A stretch of DNA of 31,957 nt. It comes from Porogramme epimiltina (lineage: Eukaryota > Basidiomycota > Agaricomycetes > Polyporales > Polyporaceae). Location: the NCBI GenBank assembly GCA_900155495.1, contig FTLJ01000556.1, positions 1-31,957 on the forward strand, given 5' to 3'. Position 1 is the stretch's first letter, and each line of letters begins with the position of its first letter. Of this stretch, positions 22,766-31,957 are shown piece by piece. The position numbers and the translations under genes are program-made. The notes under the pieces were generated by a model. That model ran no database searches and was not told the origin of the DNA. It worked only from the letters and a program-made list of their open reading frames with translations.

Positions 22766-25700
22766 ATGCAAAATGGAGCCTCCTATCACCACGAAACCAT
22801 AGCCGACATCAAGGCCAGTGCGAAAGAGATGGTGCACAAAGCCCGCGGGGCCTCCGCCATCACCCTCCTCGCCTCCGCACGAAGCCAGATGCAGCTTGCG
22901 CAGGCCAGAGAGAACGAAGGCGACTTCAAGGGCGCACTCAGCTCCTTCACCAAGGCTGCATCCCTCATACAACTCATCTTTGAGAGCTCGGATTTCAAGG
23001 CCGAGTCACAGGCGGGGAAGAAGGGCGCACTGTTCAAGGAGTTCATGGATTTCCAACAGGTGCGCATTCAGTTCTTAATATTCTTGCTGATATTCATATT
23101 CCTCGGTAGATGGATGGTAAGGACTTGATCGAGAGAACCAAGGCAGTGGAGGCGAAGCTCGTAGAGATGGAAAAGTCGACTGCTCAGTGCGTCTTACACG
23201 TACTTGACTTGTGCGCCTGCTGAGTCTGGGTCTCAGGTCCCCCAAGGCAGAAGATGATGCCGACAGCGCGATCGTCAAGACTGGCGGAGGCAGCATTGCA
23301 GATCGCATGCGGTCCCTCCGGAACGCTGGACTATCAGTATCGACGACGAAGCCTATTTCGCGAGAGATACCAACGTCTCCGGTACCCATGGCCTTTTCTC
23401 CTCCCACATCCCCCACCGTTCCCCGCCCAAGTCTCCTCTCTCTGCAAGTCCTTTCTCCGCCGACGTCCATCCCATCGTCGTTCTCTCAATCCCTAGGCTC
23501 GCCTACCGCCACCAACAATCCTGCCGCTCCATCGCCTCATGCCCTAGTCCCCACATCCAGCCTTGGACCACCGTCACCGTCCTCGTCCACCTCGTCCTCC
23601 CCTCGAATGTCTGTGTTGAGTTTACAAGACTTCACGCAGACCTTCCCTTCGATCGACGAGATAGAGGAAATGGACGTACTCAAGATACCGTCGAACGTTA
23701 CTGGTACGAGCAGTACTGGCTCCCGTTCGAGCAAGCCTTCTATATCCGACCTCCGCGCCAACGGCGCGCCTCCTCCTTTAATCCATCCTAAACCCTTCCC
23801 TGTTCTCCCCATGGACATGGGACCTCGACCGTCAAGCACACCCATTCCACCCACGATCGACACGTTTCAGAGCCGTCCGAGTTCGCCCATGCGGACACCC
23901 ATGTCACCCACGGTTCCTCGTAAACCCTCCAACCTCTCCCTCCACTCTTCTGCAAGCTCAAGCTTGCAGAGATCACCCACCATCCCTCCAATGACGCCGA
24001 CCGTGGAGAAGGCTGAACTTCCCTTTAAGACACTCTTCCCGAACATCTTGCACGAATGGAAGTACAAGCCCAACTTCAAGGTCCTCTTGCTGGATGTTCG
24101 GACACGTGATGAGTATGAGAAGGAGCACATCAGGGCGGATGCGGTGGTGTGTATCGAGCCATCTATTCTCATGCGCGACAAGTGAGTTTTCCCGAGAGCT
24201 TTTCTAAGGTGGGCTGTACCAACACCACATCCGTAGCGTTTCCGCCCAAACGATAGAAGACGCCCTCAGCATTAGCCCTCGCAACGAATCCGCCCTGTTC
24301 TCCAACCGGGACAAGTTTGACCTTGTGGCGATGTACGACAACGATTCTGAGTCGTTGGGCGATATACGTTCCCCTCTCCACGTCTTGTACCGCGCCATCT
24401 ACGAGACATCGTTCCGCAAGTTCCTCAAGAACATACCTATGGTTCTTGTTGGCGGCATTCAAGCGTGGAAGCGTACATATGGCGACGCTGAGCTTGCGCG
24501 CCCGGGGTCTTCTTCTCCTGGCCGGCCCGGGCTCCTTGCGAACCTCGTGAACGGCGCGAGCTCGCCGGGGATCGACAGTGTTCCGGGAACGCCCACGAGC
24601 GAGCCGAAGGGCTTGGGGCTGGGACATTTGCGTGCGCCGGCCGAGTCTTCCGTCCTTGCTCCTTCTCCTGCCGCCCCGGTACCTACAGCCGAATTCGCCA
24701 CCATCTCACTCGGGCGTGCCCGGTCTGGGACGGAGCCGACAGTTGATCCCTACGCCCATCGACCGTGGATACCAAGTCAAAGTAGTGTGCGCAGTCCTGT
24801 AGATCCCGGCTCCCCAAGGCTGGGTATGGATGGAGTCGGCTCACTCCCGTCGCTGGAGTCGAGAAGAGTGCAGCGTCCGGGGATGTCCCGTACCGGGTCC
24901 AACTCCGTGTCCTACTCTTCTACCCCCGTGATACCCGAGAACGTGCGTCTTCCAACAGTGAACAGTGTTTACCTCTGTCCAATGATACTAACACTTCGCA
25001 ACCAGATGCCTATGCCGCATGTGACATCTCCTTTGGCAAATGGCACATCTCCTATTCAATACCCTCAGATATCCCGCCACATTTCCCCTCAAGTGTCAGG
25101 CTCTTCGTTTGCATCACCACTTCCTGGCGTCAATGGCTTGCCCCTGCCCCCGGTGGCTTCTATTAACCCAACGCCGGGCCGTCGAAGAAGCACCTACATT
25201 GATCAGTCCCAAGAAGCCCTCAATGGACTCGCAAACCGTACATCTATTGATTACCCGGACCTTCAGCCGCGGCACATGCCTCGACCGCCCCCCGTCGCAG
25301 CGTCCTCGGCCCTGGACACGCGCAGTCGTCCCGTCCCGAAAAGCAACTTCGTCCCGCCGCCGAAGCCGCCTACAATCACTCACGAGTACGCGATCTCGTA
25401 TTGGCCGGACATCCAGATAGGTACGAGTGGGCTCAAGAATTTGGGCAACACCTGTTACATGAACGCCACCATCCAATGTCTGAATGCGACGGTGCCTTTC
25501 TCGCGCTTCTTCTCGGACGGAAGCTGGATCAAGGCGGTCAATATGGTGAACGAGATGGGGACGAAAGGTCAGCTCGCTACTGCGTATGCCAATATCCTCC
25601 GAGATCTTTGGCAGGGCGAGGGCGGTACTCTTTCTCCCGTCACCTTCCGAGTACGTCTTTCGCCTAATACCCTTTAAAGATGACATAGCTCACACCGCGA

Positions 25701-26812
25701 CCCGGTCTATAGAGATCGATATGCAGCTATGCGTCACAGTTCGCCGGCACAGAGCAGCACGACTCGCAAGAGTTCCTTAGTTTCCTCCTCGATGGACTAC
25801 ACGAAGATCTCAACCGCGTTATCCTCAAGCCCAAGTTCGAGTCGACGCCAGCCCGCGAGGCGGAGCTCGAGAGGCTCCCCACGCAGGTCGCGAGTGAACA
25901 GGAGTGGCAGCTGTACCGCATGCGGGACGACTCGCTGGTGGTGGATATCTTCCAAGGGCAATACCGGAACCGTATGGAGTGCCTCACGTGTCATAAGGTC
26001 CGTCCGCGCATTCACGCCCCCCGTCTTCGAGAATGTAACTAACTAACGCCTATTTGTAGACATCGACGACGTACAACACGTTCATGTACCTGACCCTCCC
26101 GATTCCAGCAGGTCGCACTGTGTCGAGAGTCTCCTTGCAACAATGCATCGAGGCGTTCGTTAAAGAGGAGGTCATGGAGAAGTCGGACGCCTGGTGCGTG
26201 ATTGCATCCTGCTTATACTGGTCCCACAATCGCTTATTCTACCCACTCAACAGGCATTGTCCGCACTGCAAGACGCTCCGAAAGGCGACCAAGAAGCTCT
26301 CACTCTCGCGCCTCCCGCCCGTGCTCCTCATCCACCTCAAGCGCTTCTCCGCCAAAGGCCTCTTCACGGACAAGATCGAGACATTCGTCGAGTTCCCGCT
26401 GCGCGGCCTCGACCTCACCAACTACATGCCTCCGCCACTTCCGCCAGGCGCGACGGGCGGCCCGCAGCTGCCGCAGGACGACCCGCGGTGCCAGCTCCCG
26501 CCGTACCGTTATGACCTGTACGGTGTCACGAACCACTTCGGGACGCTGAGCACTGGGCATTGTACGTCTCTTGTTCATATTTGGGCACAAGCTGGCTCGT
26601 GCTGATCCACGTCACTTTTGCTTTCAGATACCGCGTTTATTTCTTCCAGAGGAGGTTGGCTGTACTGTGACGACAGCCGTGTATCACCAGCGGACGCGAA
26701 GGACGTTGTAGTACGTGCCGTTTCCTGTTGCCCTTTCTACAGCAGTCGTACTGATCTCCCTTTCTAGGGAAAACCAGCGTACATATTGTTTTATAAGAGG
26801 ACCAAAGCCTAA
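22766..26812 (+). CDS. DOA4: Ubiquitin carboxyl-terminal hydrolase, Doa4/Ubp4 (USP8) type
   Basis: Cysteine protease that removes ubiquitin, in yeast mainly from endosomal cargo before vesicle budding (family knowledge). Ten exons (22766-23059, 23110-23186, 23237-24181, 24237-24942, 25006-25650, 25713-25997, 26060-26193, 26254-26561, 26628-26710, 26768-26812) give 1173 residues. Order: N-terminal helical MIT/USP8-dimerisation-like region (1-125), Ser/Pro-rich linker, rhodanese domain (about 385-510), disordered linker with YPDL at about 757-760, and the USP catalytic domain. The Cys box is LGNTCYMN with C824; the His box is GTLSTGHYTAF with H1131, followed by YCDDSRV. Two CxxC pairs (CLTCHK, CPHCK) form the usual zinc site. 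The rhodanese loop reads VAMYDNDSE, with no catalytic Cys, as in Doa4 and USP8. The start is the first ATG in frame. The intron at 24943 has a perfect TACTAAC. Confidence 0.94.
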
Positions 26813-27251
26813 CCCCCGACTCAGCGTTATACATATAGCTCGTGCATCTCACCCCCAGTTATCGGATCTGCTATCAGTTGTATTTGTTCACACCACACCA
26901 CCACCCCCCATCACGGCACTCGAGACGAGACACTATACTTTCGCAATACTATAAGTACCATTTGTAATCATACAGCAGACAGACTAGCGGACGGATATTA
27001 TTGCTCCAGTGGAACGTGTGCGGTACCCCGACTGTCTAGAATGAAGCCACCACCCAAAACACCGCGGCTAGGCCGCCCTCGCATCGGGCAGGCCGGCGAC
27101 GTGTATGCAGCGTCCATGCGCACCGAAACGGGGGCTCGGTCCGTGCGTGCGAAGCAGCCACGAGGTGGAGCCCAAAAGCACCAAGCCCTCCTGCGCGCAC
27201 CTCCCAAAGCGTCGAGCTCACCAACGGCGGTAGACCGCGCGGCGCGGCGGG
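26813..27251. other. Convergent 3' ends of the deubiquitinase and SNT2 genes
   Basis: 3' untranslated sequence of two genes that meet tail to tail. A plus-strand frame with an ATG at 27041 overlaps the SNT2 3' end and has only basic, low-complexity content. I see no separate gene. Confidence 0.55.
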
Positions 27252-30200
27252 TCACGACGCCGCGGCGATGCCGATGATCACCGGGTAGCTCGTCTTGCGC
27301 GTCTCGGCGTAGCACTTGTGGCACAACCACGAGCGCGCCTTGCCCACACCCGCGCCCGCGCCGTTGCTCGCGCCCGCACCCCCCGCGCCGTTCGCGCCCG
27401 GCGCGGCGCCGAGCGCGACCTCGTGGAAGAACGGCGAGAACTCCGTCCGGCAGCGGTAGCACTGCGGGTCGGGCTCGCGCGCGGCGTGCTCGTCGTCGCC
27501 CACGGTGCCCGGCGCGTGCCCGTGCCCGTGCCCGTGCATGTGCGCGTGCGCGAGGCCGTGTCCGTGGCCGTTGACCCCGTTGGGCACGTTCGCCTTGATG
27601 TTCGCGGCGCTCTTGACGTCCGCGAGCGCGGTGCTGCTGCTGCTGCCGGCGCCGTCGACGGCCATGGCGTCCGGCGCGCCCGCGGTCCCGTTCGGCTGCT
27701 GCTGCGGGGGCAACTGCGCCTGCCGCTGCTCCTCCTCCAGTCGCTGCTGCTCGAGGATCCGGTCGAGGCGCATCGCCTTGCGGAGCAGGCCGTGCGTCTC
27801 GTGCACGGGGGCCTGCTTGTACGTCTTGCAGTACAGCTGGAGGACGGTCTGAGATAGCACAACCACGGGTGAGACGGAGACGTGGCGCGCATGAGATGAG
27901 CATCGGCGCAAACGCGAGTGCAAATCAGGAAAGGACGTACCTCGCCGGCGTCGGTGGCGTCGCACAAGTCGAACAGCTGGCGCTTGCTCCCGTGGTTCTT
28001 GCAGAGGACGACCGGAGCCAACACGCCGGACGCGCCCTTGAACTCGACGGTCTTCGGAGAGTCGCGTCGGCCCGCCCTGGCCTGCCATCGCAAAAAAAAA
28101 AAAGAAAACAAAGTCAGATTCCGTCGCCCCGCATGGCACGGGGAGGAAACGCGCGTGCGCACCTGGTGCTGGATCTCGAACCCAAACTTATGGCCCTGCT
28201 TCCACGCACACGACACGTGGTACTCGGCGGGGCACTCGCCGCACTGTATCACCGCGCCGTCCTCCCGGTCGCACAACCCGCATTTCTGGCCCGGCGGAGG
28301 CGCGTCAGTACGGTTCGGCGCGGCATGGTTCGGCGCGGCGCGGCGCACAAGGTGAAAGGCACGTACATGCTGCCAGCGGTGCGGCGGGATCGCGCTGATG
28401 CCCTCGACGAGCCGCAGCCGCGCGGCGTCCGAGTAGGTGATCTCGGGGATGAACACGGAGCACAGCGCGTGCACCCACGCCTGGCCCTCCGTCGGCTTGC
28501 ACGCGCGCAGGTAGGTGTCCGGGGGCGGGTAGATCTGCTTCTTCTTCGGGTCGCGCCGCATCCGCGGACACAGCAGGCAGTCGGATATCTGCGCGCACGG
28601 GGTAGGAAGGTGTAACAGAGAGGAGAGCGGGGGGGGAAGAAGGGGAAGCGGTGACGTCAGCGTTCGAAGGCGAAATAGAAGCCGCGTCTCGGGGAGGGCG
28701 GGACGCACCAGCGACGCCTCGAGCGCCTGCTCGTTCTGGCAGAGGTCGCACACCCACGCGTCCACCGTCGGCGCCGTCGGCGTGGACCCGCACGCCTCGG
28801 CGTGCACGCGGACTTGACACTGTTTGCAGCGCAGGACCTTGCCCACAGGCCCGTTCCGTTGGCACGCGACGCACCGCAATTGTGGCGGCGCCGGGGGCGG
28901 GGTCGACTGCGACGATGCGGTCTGCACACAAAACACATCCACAACACCATCAGCACGAGCTCCTGTAACATCCACAATCCTCACGATACGCACCTTGGCG
29001 CGCTTCGCAGCAGGCGTGGTGATCGGCGTGCCCTCGCGCTTGTCCCCCGCCTTGCTCGCCTTCGCCCCCGCGTCGTCGCGCACGGGCCGCACGTTGAGGT
29101 CCGCGTACTTGCGCCAGCTCAGCCCGCACGAGTCGCACAGGAGCGCCGTCGCGAGCCCCTTCGGCGCCTTCCACCACGTCTCCGACTCGCGCGTCCGGCA
29201 CGCGCCGCAGCTCGGGTGCCCGCGCCGCCCGAGCTCGACGACGACCGAGCCCTCGTCGTCGTCGGGCGTCGCCTCGCGCGCGGCGGCGGCGGCGGCGGCG
29301 GCCTTGGCCTTGTCGCCCTTCTTCCCCGCCGCGCGCTCTGCGCGGATGCGCACGTTCTCCTCGCCGAGCTTGGAGCTGCGCGCGGGCGCGGTCAGTGAGT
29401 GCGGAGAATGAAGACCGAGAGAGAGAGAGCGAAAGAGAAAGAAAGATAAGACGCACTTCTTCCAGTGCCCGTAGAAGCGGACGACCTCGGGCATCGTGCG
29501 CGTGCTGACCTCTTCGCGGACCGCACGGAGCTCGGCGCCGTGCATCCCAATCGCGTCTTCGAACGCGGCGATCTCGTCCGGCGCCCAGTCCTTGTCCGTG
29601 TACCGCGTCTCGTTCCTGCAGAACTGTACCGCGCGGTCAGCCCACGCCCGCGCTGGCTCAAACTCAAAGGAGAGTGACCCGCCTTGCTCTGGCGCATGGG
29701 CGAGCGCATGCTGACGGTCGCAAAGTCGCGGCGCTTGAGCCACACGTCCGTGAGCCGGAACGTGACCTCGGTGAGCCAGTCGACGCTGCTCCGCAGGGCG
29801 TCGTTGCGCGTCAGCATCGACTTCTGCTTCTCGACTGCGAAACCAAAACCGAGTCGTTAGCCCCGCCGCGCCCCTCACCCCGCACGAAAACGAGGAGGGC
29901 GCTCACATGATTCGACTGCACGGGGGGCGCAAACAGACGTCAACAGCAAGCCTCGGGGCACACGGCATGGTCCCACGCACCGTCTCCCGGATCCATCTCG
30001 TTGACGAGGCTCAGGATTTCGATCGTCTCATTTCCCCCCCGTTCCTCGATGTCTGCGCGCCGCGGTGCAGTAGTCAGCGTTCAGGAACCCTCCCCCTCGC
30101 GCGCTACGGCGGCGGCAGCCCGCACTCACCTTTTGGACGGTCGGCGGTGCCGGTCGTCAGCGGGACCGTCGCCTGGTACTTTGGCCCGACGCGCGTCGCC

Positions 30201-31785
30201 GCGCGTGGGAAGATGAGATCGTCGGGGTCTGCACGGCACGCGCCCGAAGCCAGCACGTCAGCGCGCGCGCGCGGCGCCGCGAACGGAACCACGCACCGAG
30301 GGTGTCTTCCGCGAACGTGTACAACCTGCGTCCCGGGCGCCCGTCAGCTCCCGCGCTCGTCTCTCGTCTCGTTGGCGTGCTTCTCCCCCGCTCCACTCCA
30401 CCTCGCCTCACACTCCCCGCTGCGTTCTCCCGCGCCTGCCGCCGGCGCAACGGGGCGCCGGGACGAAGACAAGGACGATCACGCAGCGGGCAGTGGGGGC
30501 GACAGCGGCTCGAGGAGGAGGGAAACAAGGGAGTGAGCTAAGTGAAACACCACTCACCCGAAATACCGGAACGGCCACATCTTGAAATGCTTGATCTCCA
30601 CGTTCTCCTCCTTCTCCGCGAGCACGCGGTCCTTGCGCGGGCGCCCGCGGCCGCGCGCGGGGGGCGCGTTCGACTTGGGCGGGCCCTTCGCCCCGCCGCC
30701 GCCGCCCGCCGCGGTGCTGCCGCTCGCGGCGGCCGCGGTGGTCGCGTGGTGGCGCACGTCGTGGCCCTCGACCTCCTCCTCGTGCGCGCGCGAGCACGGC
30801 GCGCACGTCCAGCCGTACCCGCGCGCGGGCTTGGAGAGCATCGGCGGCGTCACGCACTCCATGTGGAAGTACTTCTTGCACCGGTCGCAGTGCAGCGACT
30901 CGGCGCTGTGGCATGGCGCGGGTTAGCGATGTGTGCGGGAAGCGGAACGACGAGCGGGGAGTGGGACACGCACGGGGGACACCATTTCTCGCACGTGTCG
31001 CAGAGGCGGAGGTCGTCGGTGAGGTCGGGCACGACCTCGCGCTCGGCGACGATGTACTCGTACCGCGCGACGAGCGTGTCGCGGATGTGGGCGGGGACTG
31101 TGCGGCGGCAACGACGGCGGCCACGTGCGACGTCAGCGAAACCCACACTCCGCAGCGCGCACGCCAGCGCCACATGACGGTGACGACGACGGCGAACGAC
31201 GACAAGGGGGGGGAGGGACCCACCGTTACGGACGCCCGTGACGGGGATGACCTCGAACTCCTTCCTGAGCCAGGGGTCGAAGAGGCGGGTGAAGTAGAAC
31301 CTGTCCTGGCGGCGCTTCCAGCCCGCGAGGTCGGTGATGCGGTCGCGGTGGTGGACGAAGCAGCGCGCGCGGAGCTGCGTGAGCTCGCAGACCTCGGAGT
31401 AGATCGCGGCGAGGAGGAGGCGCGAGTCCGCGACGGCGCGGTCCGAGACGTCGCTCGGGCGGTAGTACCACGCGAGCCGGACGCGCGTGATGGGCTCGTT
31501 GCGCCGGCCGTGCTTGTCCAGGGTGGGCGTCCCCTGCGCGGGCAGGAACTCCATGATGCGCGCGATCGAGTACGGGGTGCCATCGCGCACCCCCCAGCTC
31601 GGCGAGCAGTAGACGTGGTCTGCGGGCAGAAGAGGAGACAGAAAGAAAAAATATTTTAGATCAGCGAGGTGGAGGAGACACAGGGGAGGAAGAGGGCGGG
31701 AAGAGGTGGGAAGGAAATGATCACCGTTGACTTTGACCTCGTCGCCGTTCTTGAGCTTGATTCTGAACGGTTCTGGGGTCTCCAT
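27252..31785 (-). CDS. SNT2: SNT2-like chromatin regulator: BAH-PHD-ELM2-SANT-GATA-PHD-ePHD
   Basis: Multidomain nuclear histone reader. Yeast Snt2 works with Ecm5 and the Rpd3 deacetylase, and fission yeast Snt2 with Lid2 (family knowledge). Sixteen exons from 31785 to 27252 give about 1044 residues with consistent phases. Domains: BAH (about 20-150); PHD (about 183-235, CDTCEKWC to CAPC); a short ELM2-like signature RVGPKYQATVP; SANT (about 435-485, WAPDEIAAFEDAI); GATA-like finger (CGAC and CDSC, about 530-570); a second PHD (CVAC to CDLC); and an extended PHD (CLLC to LCKNH, about 688-835). The tail has a Gln-rich part, a His-Gly run and a final CYRC/CHKC zinc pair. Two boundaries are unusual: a 9 nt microexon (29907-29915) and a GC-AG intron (29624-29682; an alternative GTCAGC donor lies upstream). 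Internal exon ends are less certain than the domain calls. Confidence 0.9.
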
Positions 31786-31957
31786 CTAGAAATAGGCGCC
31801 GAGTGACAGCAGAAGAGGAGCCGGGGTGCGGGAGGGGGCCGGAAAAGTAGGCTACAAGCGGGACAGGAAAAGTACAGGGGCTCGAGAAAAGCTACAGGGA
31901 GTATTACGGGGCTCCTGGGGCGGGGGGGAGGCGCGGGGGAATTATTACGGGCGGGAG
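31786..31957. other. Right edge: SNT2 promoter/leader
   Basis: Purine-rich on the plus strand (pyrimidine-rich in the SNT2 direction). It holds two ATTACGGG motifs near 31910 and 31943 and no coding signal. It is likely the 5' leader and proximal promoter of SNT2. Confidence 0.5.

Noticed and set aside
27278..29878. 866-codon open frame on the minus strand inside SNT2
   Set aside because: It reads through several GT-AG introns that lack stops in this GC-rich gene and drifts out of the true frame at the 3' end. The correct exons alternate frames and rebuild the PHD and ePHD domains.

Overview
This window is nuclear DNA of a filamentous basidiomycete. The genes are dense and GC-rich, cut by many 50-65 nt GT-AG introns with CTGAC/CTAAC-type branch sites. 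They encode a polyporopepsin-like secreted aspartic protease, the ribosome-assembly GTPase NOG1, a Doa4/USP8-type deubiquitinase and an Snt2-type chromatin protein. A wood-decay agaricomycete (Polyporales-like) is my best guess; nothing in the sequence fixes the species. Exon boundaries were worked out by hand from splice signals, reading-frame phase and family knowledge, without transcript data.

Layout, left to right: a phenol-hydroxylase-type FAD monooxygenase (418-3064, +); one or two small unrecognised candidate genes (3262-4010, +); a secreted aspartic protease with its own TATA box (4950-6458, +); a small five-exon gene of unknown function (7143-8002, -); a lysine-methyltransferase-like protein (9544-10806, -); a ubiquitin-fusion protein, paralog 1 (11130-12765, +); NOG1 (13513-15919, -); ubiquitin-fusion paralog 2 (17080-18690, +); a second phenol-hydroxylase-type monooxygenase (18917-21578, -); a Doa4/USP8-like deubiquitinase (22766-26812, +); and an SNT2-like BAH-PHD-ELM2-SANT-GATA-PHD-ePHD chromatin protein (27252-31785, -).

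Two duplicated pairs shape the region. The monooxygenases share the same 16-exon structure and lie in opposite orientations about 16 kb apart. The two ubiquitin-fusion genes lie in the same orientation on either side of NOG1. Each encodes an N-terminal region that may be a divergent ubiquitin-like fold, a 76-position ubiquitin domain ending in Gly-Gly, and, directly after the Gly-Gly, a large domain starting KPVIYLFPP. From memory, that last domain strongly resembles a family of uncharacterised bacterial proteins. This ubiquitin-plus-bacterial-type-domain architecture is the most novel thing in the window. The Gly-Gly/Lys junction looks like a deubiquitinase cleavage site, and a deubiquitinase gene lies about 4 kb beyond paralog 2. 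Whether that proximity means anything is speculation.

The conserved genes (NOG1, the deubiquitinase, SNT2, the methyltransferase) are housekeeping and probably unrelated in function. The monooxygenases (aromatic oxidation) and the secreted protease fit a saprotrophic lifestyle. The gaps at 4.0-4.8, 6.5-7.1, 8.1-9.5, 12.8-13.5, 15.9-17.0 and 21.7-22.8 kb hold promoters and a few open stretches that I could not turn into convincing genes.
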